Below, in pieces: positions 23,337 through 35,273 of a DNA stretch of 64,000 nucleotides (the stretch's first letter is position 1; each line of letters begins with the position of its first letter). Made by a program: the position numbers and the translations under genes. Where the stretch lies: NCBI GenBank assembly GCA_026008535.1, contig BRKX01000009.1, positions 34,857,001 through 34,921,000 on the forward strand, given 5' to 3'. The notes beneath the pieces are model-generated. The model saw only the letters and a program-made list of their open reading frames with translations, did no database searches and was not told the DNA's origin. This DNA comes from Perilla frutescens. Its lineage: Eukaryota; Streptophyta; Magnoliopsida; Lamiales; Lamiaceae.

Positions 23337-24921
23337 TGATGAGTCCATTTATTTCGTATTTTTCTGGGCATTTTAGTCGCTCTAAATGTCCTTTTTAGTG
23401 TTTTTGTGTCGGAAAAGAACTAGGAAAGTGTTTTGGGCATTCTGAGAGTCGAATCTGGCGAAAGAGGCGTTTTGGCCTTCAAATAAACTGAAATGGATGA
23501 AATGGGCATATCAGATAAAAATCAACCTGAGTAGAAGATGTCGTGCCCACAGTACTCGCGCAGATTCAGAGGAGGCAGTGAAGAGGGCATTCCCGAAAAA
23601 AAAACGGGATTATGTTGAAAGAAGATAAAATTTGGCGTTGGAGCTTTATCAGAATTGAAATCTGAATAGAAGAAGGAAAGTTTGTTCGTAGATGGACTCT
23701 TGGGCAGCAATTTGGAAGATAAGGATGAGATTCCTTAAATATCGGGAGTCATCCAATAGATAAGGAAGTTTTCTTATCCAGTCAGAGTCCAGCGGGCATA
23801 GGAGATCCAGCAGATAAGGAATTTTCCTTATCCAGTCAGAGTCCAACAGGGCACATTATTCCGGCAGGTATGGAAGTTTTCCCTTTTTGGGGGATTTTTA
23901 TTTGATCTTTTATACTCTTTTAAATACTAGTTTGATAGTTAGAAAAGGAGAACTTCGTACCATATTATTTGCTGCACTTTTATTTTCGCATATAGTTAGT
24001 TTCAACGCTGCTTCGGCAGCATGACAACCCGGGGCCTTATGCCCACAGAGATTAGGATTTATATTTAATGTTGTTTACGTTCGGCGTTGGAGTTGGACGA
24101 GTTTTAATTCAATTCCAGTAAGTTTTTATTGTTTATCATGTCTTTATTTTATGTCTTTACAATTCCATCTAGCATGAGTAGCTAGATTTATATTCCGGGT
24201 TGAACAAAGATGAAGATTTAACACACACTTAAAACTGGTGAGGCCGTGCGGGCATTTTACTGTACGAATGGGTTTCTACCAGGTTTTATTCCAATGCTAG
24301 AAAAAAGCGTGTTTAATATGACTAATGTGGCTGATCACTCTTTAGTCGTAATGGGCATTCTAGAGCTAAAAGAATTAATGAATCGTGACTGTGTGTTGAT
24401 TCGATAGTAGCTGGGAACTTGATGGGTTGTTGTGGGCACACGAGGAATAAGTAAACACAACAAACTTGGGTTCGTCTAGAGGCACAATGCTTCATATCAT
24501 TTACATCTCTTAGGGGAACCGAGAGGTGGGTGGTGTGTTAAGGATTTAATTGATGAGGAATCACTTTTAAATCTAAACCGAAAGGATGAATGAGGAGATG
24601 CAGTGATGAATCCGATCTCCATAACTAGGTGATTCAGTCATACAGAAAAATCAGTGTGCCCATGATCGAGTGAGTGTAAGTTAAATTGGAATCTAGTTCA
24701 ATCCCGGAACCTTTTGTTATTTGATATTCTTTTTTAGTTTATTTTTGCAGATTTACTTTCAGTACAGTGACAACACAAAACCCCCTTTTTTTTGATTGGT
24801 GACTCGAAGGTGGAATCACATAAGCTCTTTGTGGGATCGACCCTTACTCATAGCTAGCTACGCTCGCTGTAGGCACAGGAGCAATACAAATTTATTTTGA
24901 GTGTGAAACGACCGCGCGTCA
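23337..24921 (+). repeat. 5' LTR of the Athila-like element
   Basis: It starts TGATGAGTCC and ends CGCGCGTCA. It aligns end to end with 28692-30272, with a few single-base changes and short indels. The hexamer GGGCAC/GGGCAT, on either strand, occurs about twelve times. ORFs on both strands here are shadows. Confidence 0.95.
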
Positions 24922-24925
24922 AAAT

Positions 24926-24943
24926 TTGCGCCGTTGCTGGGGA
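24926..24943 (+). other. Primer-binding site (tRNA-Asp type)
   Basis: TTGCGCCGTTGCTGGGGA, two changes from TGGCGCCGTTGCCGGGGA, the complement of the tRNA-Asp 3' end used by Athila-type elements. It begins four bases after the LTR. Confidence 0.85.
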
Positions 24944-24990
24944 GCTGATTTCCAGTGATTTTACTTTCCAAGATTGTGTGCCTGGAAGTT

Positions 24991-27178
24991 GATGCCCAGG
25001 ACTTCTTCAAGTGAAAATATATTGTACGATCCAGAGATAGAGAAAACATTGAGGAAGAATAGAGCAGGAGCGAAGAGGGCACGCCGAGCTGTGAACAGAC
25101 CTCGTGAGCCCACACCACCACTAGAAGATCGAGAAGAAGCAGGGCACGGGGAGGAAGAACAATTTGAGAACGGCCACGCTGATAATATGGCCGCCGAAGG
25201 AAGAACTTTGAGACAGTTAGTCTTTCCGACTAATATGAATCTTCGCCCAATGGGCATTACGATCCCAGCAGTCACGCAGACATGGGATCTGTAAGCAAGC
25301 TTCATCCAAATCTTGCCTAAATTTCATGGGATGACTGGAGAGGACCCTCAAAGGTATTTGTAAGATTTTGAGATGGTTTTCCAGACTCAACCATCCGACC
25401 ATGGACGAGAGGAGTATGTGCGCTTAGTCTCGTTCCCCTTCACTCTTCAGAATGGGGCACGAGACTGGCTATACACTCTGCCGACTGGTAGCGTGACCAC
25501 ATAGGGGGAACTTCAACAAAAATTTTTGGAGAAGTATTTCCCAGCTTTCGGAGTGCAAGAGATGAGAAGAAGGATCAGAAGTCTGAAAATGGGCACGAAC
25601 GAGAGTTTCTATGATTACTGGGACCATTTCCAGAATATGCTAGCGAAATGCCCACAACACCAGATAACTGATCATGATCTGATCCAACACTTTGTTAGAG
25701 GGTTGAGGCCACATGAGAGGACGATTGTTAATACATCTTGTGGAGGGTCCATATTGAACAAGTGACCAACTGAAGCCTTTAGAATTCTGACCGAGATGGC
25801 TGAAGACAACTGAGATTTTGGTGGAGAGGGCACAAGAAGCGTAAATGCATTTGGGAAATCATCCAATGACGAGAGCATGATTGAAAAGTTATGTGAACGA
25901 ATTGGAAAGGCTGTTACAGTAGCAATCACAAGAAGAAATCCCAGGCCATGTGGGATGTGTAAAAGTGTGCTTCATTTTACCGCCGAATGCCCAATGCAGG
26001 AGGAGATACAAAAAGTTAATGATGTGGAAGGGCACAGCAACCATCAGTGGAGATATGATCCTCACTCTAAAACATTCAATTCAGGTTGGCGAGACCATGA
26101 GGACTTCAGATGGAGAAGGTCTGAAGATGCTCCACCCATGCGACCTCCACCACCAGAGGAAAAAATGAGATCGAGGTTGGAAGATATAGTCCAAGCCTTG
26201 GCAGAAGAAAATATGAAGGCTGCACAAGAGAATGAAAAATTTAAGCAAGAGACAAGAGCGGACTTTGCACATATGAGCAAACAAATTGCTCAATTAGCCT
26301 AAACGGTTCAAAGATTGGAAATTAAAATTGGTAAACTTCCGTCCCAAGTGGAGAACATTCATGAACAAGTTAATGTTGTGACCTTGAAGAGTGGGAAGGA
26401 TTTACTGAAAGTGGTTTGTTCAGCCGAAATGGGAAATGATGTGCCCACAGCGAGAGAACAATCATCAGAGAATGGGGCACAAAAAGTCAGTCAGCTTACT
26501 CTAGAGCCCATTCGAGAGAAACAGAAAATTGCCAGAAAACCTCCTTTTCCAGGTAGATTGGCACAAAATAGGAAGGAAGAAGAGATGAATAAGATGCTGA
26601 AAGTCTTCCGCAAAGTGGAAATCAACATTCCACTAATTGAATCCATTAAACAAGTTCCACGGTATGCCAATTTTCTGAAAAAGTTGTGTACAAGAAAGAT
26701 ACGGTTTAAAGATGATGCTAAGTTCCTTGTGGGAGAGAATGTGTCAGCTGTAATTCAGAAGAAGATGCCAAAAAAGTGTGATGATCCAGGCATGTTCACA
26801 ATACCGTGCATCATTATGGAAAAAAAAGTTGAAAAGGCCATGCTGGATCTGGGGGCATCAATAAACGTCATGCCCCTGCCAATTTTTAATGAATTGAAGT
26901 TGGGACCTCTGCAACCAACTCGTGTGGTGATTCAGTTGGCAGACAGGTCAAATGTGTATCCCGATGGGTTGATCGAAGATGTGCTAGTTAAGGTGGACGA
27001 GATGATATTCCCAGTGGATTTCTATGTGCTTGATATGGGCACATCAACGAGATCATCAATTCTTTTGCTGGGGAGACCTTTAATGAAAACAGCTCGCACA
27101 CAAATTGATATCGACAAGGGCACACTGACGTGCGAATTTGATGGAGAAAATGTTACATTCAACATTTTCAAGCCATGA
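24991..27178 (+). pseudogene. gag-protease of the Athila-like element
   Basis: One reading frame runs from the ATG at 24991 to 27178 and is broken only by about six stops, several at Trp or Gln positions. It has a basic N-terminus and the gypsy gag domain (GARDWLYTLPTGSVTT, FLEKYFPAF, SFYDYWDHFQNMLAKCPQHQ; 25440-25680). A CCHC-like knuckle follows, CGMCKSVLHFTAEC (about 25958-26000), then a Glu-rich coiled region and an aspartic protease. The protease reads DLGASINVMP near 26850, with an Asp-Leu-Gly active site as in Athila, and LLLGRPLMKTARTQID near 27070. Gag packages RNA; the protease would mature the polyprotein. Frame continuity suggests function was lost recently. Confidence 0.92.
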
Positions 27179-27229
27179 AGCACCCACATGATACCAAAAA
27201 TGTGAATTTTGTGGATCTTTTTGATGCAC

Positions 27230-27870
27230 CATCCCAGCCTACTCTCTCAATGATGAGCAATTGAGAACCTCTGGAAAGGGCATTACGGGAAGGACTAACT
27301 GATCAAGATGCCTTTGATGAAGATGATGAAATTCAAGATGCAGTTAAGATGCTTCATTCACTTAAGGAGATGCCATCTGGAGTAGTGAATTACAATGTGC
27401 CCACAAGAAGCGATAGTGACAGAATGCTACCTTCTACTATGCCAACACCGAAGTTGGAACACAAGCCACCATGGAGCATTCCGAAGCTTAATGGAGAGCA
27501 AGTTGGGCACAATAAAAAGTTCCAGACTGAAAAAGTTGAAGAAACGGGCATGGAAGGCTATGATGATGATATTATCTATGAAGAAAGAATGAAAGGACTC
27601 CATGATCAGGTTGTTAAATGGAAAATGTTCACTCCGGGACAACAAGTATTGCTTTATCATTCAAGATTCAAGATCATAGCAGGAAGTCCAAAGACAAAAT
27701 GGGTCGGGCCATTTGAAGTGCATGCTGAATTTCCTAATGAGCTAGTAGAAGTGAAAAATCCAAAAACAGGAAGACATTTCAAAGTAAGTGGGCACAGACT
27801 GAAACCTTACCTAGGGCACACTGATCCTGAAGAAAGAGTAGTATGGCTCGCGGAGCCCAGTAGTATCTGA
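27230..27870 (+). pseudogene. Integrase C-terminal tail fused to pre-RT segment after internal deletion
   Basis: The first part (to about 27465) is the acidic linker that normally precedes RT, ending PTPKLEHKP. It continues without a break into PWSIPKLN, then ERMKGLHDQVVKWKMFTPGQ and VLLYHSRFKI, VGPFEVHAEFP and GHRLKPYLG, the C-terminal domain of a gypsy integrase. Everything between, meaning RT, RNase H and the integrase catalytic core, is gone. In full-length Athila-type proteins both flanks contain an LE(H/L)K word, so the join may lie there. The ORF 27349-27870 is open. Confidence 0.85.
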
Positions 27871-28691
27871 ACAGAGGAGTGTCGTGCCCACGACAGTAAC
27901 TAGGGCGCTAGTGGGAGGCAACCCAGGTTTTTTTTAGTTTATTTTATTTTTCAGTAATTTTAATTTTTTTTTCTGATTTATCAAACTAGATTTGGAAAGT
28001 TTTCTAGTATCTGCCTGAAAAAAATGCAAGAAGTAGTTGAGGATGAGAAGGCAACCTTGTTCATTTTGTGCCGAGGGCATACCCTTCGAGCATTCTGTTT
28101 TCAATTTCTACAGGAACAAGCAGGAAGACACCAGGAGAAAGGGCACAACAAGAAGTAATTGCTGCCAGCAAAATGACCATGAAGAGGCTAGATAGCATTG
28201 AGAATGCCCTGTATTAGACTGTTGATGCCTGCTTGAGCAAGTTTGAGCAAACCCTTACTGCATATTTCAAACATGCTGGGTTCACTTACCCGGCATCCGT
28301 CCTGAACTAATCTGGTTCAATTCATTTTCTTTAGTTTTTATGTTCTTTTATTTTCAGTTTTTAGGTGTCACTCTTATTCTACCCACTTTACCTCAAGCAA
28401 AGTGTGTGGGTCGGGGCATTAGGGGTTGTTTCTTTTTGTTGATGTCTGTTTGAACACTTTGCCTCATGTAAAGTGTGTTGGTGGGTCGTTTTGAGTTAAG
28501 CATGCTTTCTGTGAAGTTTTTGGGGGCACTAGTTTCTGGTTGTTATTGTTGAAACGTTGTGCCCACACGGATTAACAGATTGCATGTTGTGTGTCTTTCG
28601 TGTCTGTTTCTTTTCCTTTCCCTTTTGTTTTTCTTTTCTGGGTTCTTCGTACCCCATGCTTGAGGACAATCATGTCTAAAGTGTGTGGGTG
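27871..28691 (+). other. 3' untranslated region and polypurine tract of the Athila-like element
   Basis: It includes the family-typical word GGGAGGCAACCCAGG at 27914-27928, T-rich stretches, and the polypurine tract AAGTGTGTGGGTG at 28679-28691 next to the 3' LTR. A short ORF piece near 28100-28310 is not recognised. Confidence 0.75.
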
Positions 28692-30272
28692 TGATGAGTC
28701 CATTTATTTCGTATTTTTCTGGGCATTTTAGTCGCTCTAATTGTCATTTTTAGTGTCTTTGTGTCGGAAAAGAACCAGGAAATTGTTTTGGGTATTCTGA
28801 GAGTCGAATCTGGCGAAAGAAGCGTTTTGGCCTTCAAATAAACTGAAATGGATGAAATGGGCATATCAGATAAAAATCAACCTGAGCAGAAGATGTCGTG
28901 CCCACAGTACTCGCGCAGATTCAGAGGAGGCAGTGAAGAGGGCATTCCCGGAAAAAACGGGATTCTGTTGAAAGAAGATAAAATTTGGCACTGGAGCTTT
29001 ATCAGAATTGAAATCTGAATAGAAGAAGGAAAGTTTGTTCGTAGATGGACTCTTGGGCAGCAATTTGGAAGATAAGGATGAGATTACTTAAATATCGGGA
29101 TTCATTCAATAGATAAGGAAGTTTTCTTATCCAGTCAGAGTCCAGCGGGCATAGGAGATCTAGCAGATAAGGAATTTTCCTTATCCAGTCAGAGTCCAGC
29201 GGGGCATAGCAATCCGGCAGATATGGAAGTTTCCCCTTTTTGGGGGATTTTTATTTGATCTTTTGTACTCTTTTAAATACTAGTTTGATAGTTAGAAAAG
29301 GAGAACTTCGTACCATATTATTTGCTGCACTTATATTTTCGTATATAGTTAGTTTCAACGCTGCTTCGGCAGCAAGACAACCTGGGGCCTTATGCCCACA
29401 GGGATTAGGATTTATATTTAATGTTGTTTATGTTCGGCGTTGGAGTTGGACGAGTTTTAATTCAATTCCAGTAAGTTTTTATTGTTTATCACGTCTTTAT
29501 TTTATGTCTTTACAATTCCATCTAGCATGAGTAGCTAGATTTATATTCCGGGTTGAATAAAGATGAAGATTTAACACACTTAAAACTGGTGAGGCCGTGT
29601 GGGCATTTTACTGTACGAATGGGTTTCTACCAGGTTTTATTCCAATGCTAGAAAAAAGCGTGTTTAATATGACTAATGTGGCTGATCACTCTTTAGTCGT
29701 AATGGGCATTCTAGAGCTAAAAGAATTAATGAATCGTGACTGTGTGTTAATTCGATAGTAGCTGGGAACTTGGTGGGTTGTTGTGGGCACATGAGGAATC
29801 AGTAAACACAACAAACTATGGTTCATCTTGAGGCACAATGCTTTATATCATTTACATCTCTTAGGGGAACTGGGAGGTGGGTGGTGTGTTAGGGATTTAA
29901 TTGATGAGGAATCACTTTTAAATCTAAACTGAAAGGATGAATGAGGAGATGCAGTGAGGAATCCGATCTCCATAACTAGGTGATTCAGTCATACAGAAAA
30001 ATCAGTGTGCCCATGATCGAGTGAGTGTGAGTTAAATTGGAATCTAGTTCGATCCCGGAACCTTTTGTTATTTGATATTCTTTTTTAGTTTATTTTTGCA
30101 GATTTACTTTCAGTACAGTGACAACACAAAACCCCCCCTTTTTTAATTGGTGACTCGAAGGTGGAATCACATCATCTCTCTGTGGGATCGACACTTATTC
30201 ATAGCTAGCTACGCTCGCTGTGGGCATAGGAGCAATACAAATTCATTTTGAGCGCGAAACAACCGCGTGTCA
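28692..30272 (+). repeat. 3' LTR of the Athila-like element
   Basis: It starts TGATGAGTCC and ends CGCGTGTCA, matching 23337-24921. It is followed directly by the target duplication TTCCC. Confidence 0.95.
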
Positions 30273-30382
30273 TTCCCACATCATCAGTTCAAATCCTCAG
30301 CAATCTATTCTTCCCAAAGAACACAAGTCATCCAACTGATCCATCCTATGATTCTTCCCAGCTGAAAACTTTCACAAATATC

Positions 30383-32992
30383 ATGGCCAAATCAAAGCCA
30401 CTAGTTGTTCGATGAAAATTCAACTTCAGAGAAACTGGTGAATCCTCTCAAAGGTTTCAAGTCAGTTTATTTAAAGATCAGTTTCTGCTTCAAGATGCCT
30501 ACAGAGAAAGGTGCTCCAACTCTCCACTATATAATGAAATTATTTAGAAAATAATTCAGGCAGGATTATTACAATTCCTTGAAGAAACCCCTTCCAAGAA
30601 ATATCCCGAGCCGGTCTGCGAGTTCTATCTGAACTCAGAAGGAATGAGTGACAAGATTATCACTCAAGTCAGAGGAGTAGAGATTGAAATTACTCCGGAG
30701 CTATTGTTAAAAGCTCTTCATCTACCAAATGAAGGTTTGAAGGTGGATGAGGTAGAGGTCAATCAGTCGGAAGCCTATAATCGATGAAAAAGAGTAGACT
30801 GTTATGATCCCTATAGAATCACAACATCAACATCTTGTTTTCAAGATGAGTATCAACTTCTTGCGAGCATCATTGGAAGGATGATGGTGGGAGTGGTAGG
30901 GAACCACTCAGAGATGACAGAGCTCAAGTACAAAATATGTCATGCTATTGACATGAACATCAAGATTGATTGGACAGGATTTTTCTACGAACAGATCAAA
31001 AAGTTCGTGGATATCTTGAAAAAGCACTAGAGTGAGAAGGCCTTCCATCAGAAGATGTGTTTTATCAGCAGAATCAGTAAACTGCTAGAATACACATTCA
31101 ACTTTCTGGAAAATGAAACTGAAACACTGCCGATGGATAAGGGTAATTACTTTCCATCATCCACAAAGAGATCAAGAGGTCCTAAGGTTTCAAGCATAAA
31201 AATTGGTGTCAAAACAAGGAAGGATGTGAAGGCTGACAAGAAGAAAGGAAAGAATGTTATCAAAGACTCTCATGAGGAAGACTCCGATCCTTAAGATAGT
31301 CTACCAATCAGACAATTGATTGGAACACCAATTAAAGCTCAGCCCCTGCAACAAGTGCACACAGGATCTGCATCAACATAAGCTCCAACAGAAAGTCAAG
31401 CTGATCAAATGGCTCAAAACAAGAGAGGATTAGTTATGGGCACCCAAACCAAAAAGGGAACTGATAAAGGATCAAAGAAGATGATTAAGGGCAAAGAGAG
31501 AAGAAAACTGGTCCACCCCTCCCTCCGAAGTTACCGCCTTGAAACATCAAAATATTTAACATCGGTGAAATAGAAGAAGCTAATATTGTGCCCTTCAGAG
31601 GTATTCCTCCACACAATTCAGGAGTTGAATACTTCAGGACGATATGTCCATCAATGGGAGAAACAAGTGAAAACATTCGAGCTCTTTTAAGAGCTGAGGT
31701 TATCAAAAGCTGGGCAGATGCCAAAGTCGCAGAGTTCATAACAACGAACTTTGCAGCAGACTTAGTTGGATTGGAGGCTCTCTACAAAGCATTTGTCAGA
31801 TACTGCTACTGGTATCTATGGAGACATTACTTCAACTCAGAAGCACACTTCTTTCTGATTGCCCTTCATGGAATGAGCTTCTGGAGAAGAGAAAAAAAAT
31901 GGAGTATACTGTGGTCCGGACAAGGTACTCCTAAACAAAATCCAATTAGTGTCCTAAAAGAAATGTTGGTAATTCGACAGTGCCACAGACAGCCAGCTGA
32001 GCAAACATTAGCTCATGTAATGAACGACCTGCTCAAATTGGCTCAAATTGATCTTCCAGAGCATTGCATTGAGGTAGATCAGAGAAACTGGAAACACCCT
32101 CAGGTTCATCAACATTGGGCGCTAGGTGAAATTCTGAGAATCAGAAGAGAACAACAGCAGCAAACTCTGGAAGAAATTAGACGAGAGGAACAACGCATCC
32201 GTCATGGGCTAACTGATGATGCTTCCATATCGAGATAATCTGCAATTGACCAAGTGGCAAGATAGTTGGTATTCGATGAACCACTACTAGCTGCTGAGAT
32301 AGAAATAAATCTCCCCACAGATGCTGCTCAACCAGCTGAGGAACCAGTTGAACCCTCAGCCATTCCTGAAGAATCTCCTGCTGCTCCAACAGAGCCCTCT
32401 CCTCTACCAGCAGATGAAGAAATAGTTGCCGAAGACCTAGCTAATTAATTAAGCAATTCAGCTAGAAGCTCACACAGAAGTGTGGGATATAGTGATCTTT
32501 GTTGATCATGTCCAGATCGCACTCCAAGCTCAGACTCAAGCTGACCCTGAGACTCCTCCTGAATCAAGCCACAACTATACTATTGATCTGGAAGATGCAG
32601 ATCAGTTGGTGGCTAAGTCAGCTGAGCAAGAAATAGCTCAGTCCAGGACAGTTCCTTGTGCGGAACTTGAAGCTGCTGAAGAAGGAGATGAAGCATCATC
32701 CAGAGGAGATGATCTGCAGCTGACCATTGCAACTGATCAGTTAAGTCTCACAGGGATAATCCAAGCTGACGATCAGTCCAGGAGATCACCAGGCCAGTTA
32801 ATAGCTCAACATGGAGAGCTACTTCAGAGCCTTCAACAACAGTTGAAGCGACATGAGAAGCTGATCAGGAAGTTTCAAGCTCATATTGGACTCCAATCAA
32901 CTGACGGTGAGTCCTCTAGCTCTGATAAAGGGGGAATCAGCCCCACTGTGTCTGCCGCCAAAAGAAGAAGAACTGAACACAAGGAAGACTAA
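30383..32992 (+). pseudogene. Accessory gene 1 of the large copia element
   Basis: The ATG at 30383 begins MAKSKP. Domain 1 (30440-31150) contains VCEFYLNSEGMSDKIITQVR, ALHLPNEGLKVDEV, and IKIDWTGFFYEQIKKFVDIL. A Lys-rich linker follows to about 31500. Domain 2 (31588-32200) contains SGVEYFRTICP, YRYCYWYLWRHYFN-like residues and HGMSFWRREKKWSILW. The tail has a Gln/Glu helix, a Pro/Ala-rich part and ends SPTVSAAKRRRTEHKED. Stops near 30413, 30544, 30786, 31028 and frameshifts near 31500 and 32450 destroy it. Domain 1 resembles the uncharacterised plant retroelement domain that Pfam calls putative plant transposon protein. Paralogous to genes 2 and 3. Function unknown; position after pol is where Sireviruses carry an envelope-like ORF. 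Confidence 0.75.
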
Positions 32993-33274
32993 GAGCCTGA
33001 TCAAGCGAAGCTGATTCAAGACTCTTTAGTTATTATCTTGTGATTCAGTATATTCAAAAATTTCTTTTAAGAAATAAAATTATTTTGCAAAATACATGAC
33101 AAGTTAGCATTTATTTTGAATTTTTGACCATTGGCAGAACAATGACACATATCACAGTCATTACAAACCAACGGATTCAAAAACGACAAGGGGCTACTTA
33201 ATTCTTTCGACCAACAAAAATTTATGAGTCTTTCTCCTCACTCATAAATCCCATTGCTCAAAATTTTGAGAGAA

Positions 33275-33281
33275 TATAAAA
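33275..33281 (+). promoter_or_regulatory. TATA-like box of accessory gene 2
   Basis: TATAAAA, 108 bases before the ATG of gene 2, followed by a (CT)n tract at 33327-33352, a common feature of plant 5' leaders. Function is inferred. Confidence 0.5.
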
Positions 33282-33388
33282 GCACAATTCATATACTCTT
33301 TCAAAAAATCATCTTCCAAAAGAGTACTCTCTCTCTCTCTCTCTCTCTCTCAAACGCTTCAATTCACATTCAGCCAAGATTTTCAAAA

Positions 33389-35273
33389 ATGGCCAAATCC
33401 TCAAAAGCTCTGACTTTCTTCAAAGAGCAAATGATGAAAGATAAATTTCTGGAAAGACAGAAATTTCAATTGATTCTGAAGGAATCAAACAACTCATTTC
33501 TTCTGGTTAATCTACACAAGACCGAAATTCTGTATTACCTTGAAACTCCACTAAGATTCTTCAGACAAGACTTGGTAAGTGAGTTCTTACTTCAAGCAAA
33601 GGTCTCTGCAGATGGGAAGGTTATACACTCAGTGATTCAAGGAAAAAAACTCCAAATCACTGAAAGAAAGATTGCATAAATCTTTCAACTTCCCAGAAAC
33701 GGTTCTAGGGTTTAAGATTTGAAAGATTCAGCTGAACCATACTGGAAAGAATGGCGCGCTTCAACTTGCTCCAAGAAATTCAGTTTTACCACAGCTAAAA
33801 CTGATCTGAAGCCCGAGTAGGGAGTTATACTTGATATAACAAACAAAATAATGTTCGGCACCATTGGAAGCTTGAGTCAATTAACGCAAGAAATATACAA
33901 GGTAATGATACACCTTGTTGAAGGATTAGAAGTAAATTGGGCAGAGTTTGTATTCTCCCGATTTAAACATCAGGTTATCAAAGCTGTCGACTCAAGAAGG
34001 ACTGGGAAATTTGAGTCCAAAGTAGGACTTGTTCTAAAAATGAGCAAGCTCCTAGAAGAAATGCTGAATCTTCCAAATGATGACGCACTACCAGTCCTCA
34101 TCTCTGACTGAATTCTCAAGAAAGGGAAAGCACATCTTCAGTCACTTAGAAGAAGAGGAGATCTAAAGCCAAAACTGGTAATACAACTTCAAGCGACTCA
34201 GCTGCCAATGAAGTTCCTTCTCATCTGTTTACTTTAAGCCGTACACTGATCTAGATGAGCTAATTCCATTAATCAGGATTCCTCATCCAAATTATGGAGC
34301 TGACTACTTTAGGAGAGCTTGCCCTCCTCTCCAGCTGACTGAAGACAATAATCGCACTTTCTACAGTAGCGAATATGCAGTCAAGAGTGCATAGAAGGAT
34401 GCAACAAATCTCTTTCTCACTTACTTCAATTATGTTGCCAAGCAAGACAATCAGTTGTTCAAACAAGTGTACCGGTACTTCTACTGGTATAACTAGAGAC
34501 ATTCTATGTCAATCTAGTCACATTTCTTGCTAACTGCCTTTCATGGCATGAGCTTTTGGCAACGTGAAGAGACTTGGAGTATTAAATGGATTGGGCTTCA
34601 AATCCATTTCCTTCAACTATTGTGCACGTCTAGCGGATTATGAAGCATCAACTTGATAATAATATTCAAGCTAAGGCCATGCTAGCTGATGTTCAAGCCA
34701 GCTTTAGATTGTAAGAAGTTGCAACTGAAAAGCAGTTTGTCAACAATCCAGTCGATCGATGTTGCCTAAAACTGAATTTTGATTTTGATCCAATTCAGTC
34801 AGAAGAGGCATCACCTCAAGCTGTGGGTGCCATCAAAAGGATAGATCAAGCTCTATCTCATACTGAAATTGTGGCAACCACATGGAGTCAACAGTAAGGA
34901 CGTCATGGAGAAAAAGATGATGAAGACACTGCCATGTCTCTAGATCTCTTGTCCCAAATCTATGTTACTCCTCTTATCAAGTCTTGCTCAAGAACTGCAA
35001 AACTAATGCTAAATCAGCCCAGCTCATCTTGCAGAGGAATTTCAGAGCTGACCACCTTGAAGCTGACCAGCTCAGCAGTTGCTCTTAAGCAACTTTAGCA
35101 AGCTGAGACTGCAACTAGAACTGATCCTTTTACCTTTTAAGGACATCATCAGTTCAACTTCCAAAAGAAAAAGGTCAAACAGCTCTAGAGAAAGCGGAGA
35201 AGCTAGCCCTGTCCGACCACTCAAGAAGAGGAAACTGATGAAAAGTCAATCAACAGCTCATCAACAAAACTGA
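33389..35273 (+). pseudogene. Accessory gene 2 of the large copia element
   Basis: The ATG at 33389 begins MAKSSKALTFFKEQ. Domain 1 (33430-34080): KDKFLERQKFQ, LVSEFLLQAKVSADGKVIHS, IFQLPRNGSRV and GLEVNWAEFVFSRFKHQV. Domain 2 (34251-34600): NYGADYFRRACP, YRYFYWYN, FLLTAFHGMSFWQREETWSI. The C-terminus ends EASPVRPLKKRKLMKSQST, a classic basic NLS-like sequence. The motif order and spacing match gene 1, and domain 1 aligns over about 80 residues with gene 3. Interrupted by stops (33677, 33719, 33818) and by frameshifts between 34111 and 34251 and after 34590. The C-terminal PVRPLKKRK word recurs, translated, in the related minus-strand fragment near 45850. Function unknown; nuclear localisation is inferred from the tail. 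Confidence 0.75.

Larger units (their letters stand above)
23337..30272 (+). mobile_element. Non-autonomous Athila-like Ty3/gypsy element (6936 bp)
   Basis: Two near-identical LTRs (23337-24921 and 28692-30272) bracket gag-protease and an integrase tail. A perfect 5-bp target duplication, TTCCC, lies at 23332-23336 and 30273-30277. The PBS is of the tRNA-Asp type. RT, RNase H and the integrase core are absent, so it must borrow them. It sits inside the leader of the accessory gene at 30383. LTR similarity is visibly higher than between the host element's LTRs, so it is the younger insertion. Confidence 0.95.

Noticed and set aside
24961..25305. Minus-strand ORF of 114 codons
   Set aside because: Antisense shadow of the Athila-like gag.
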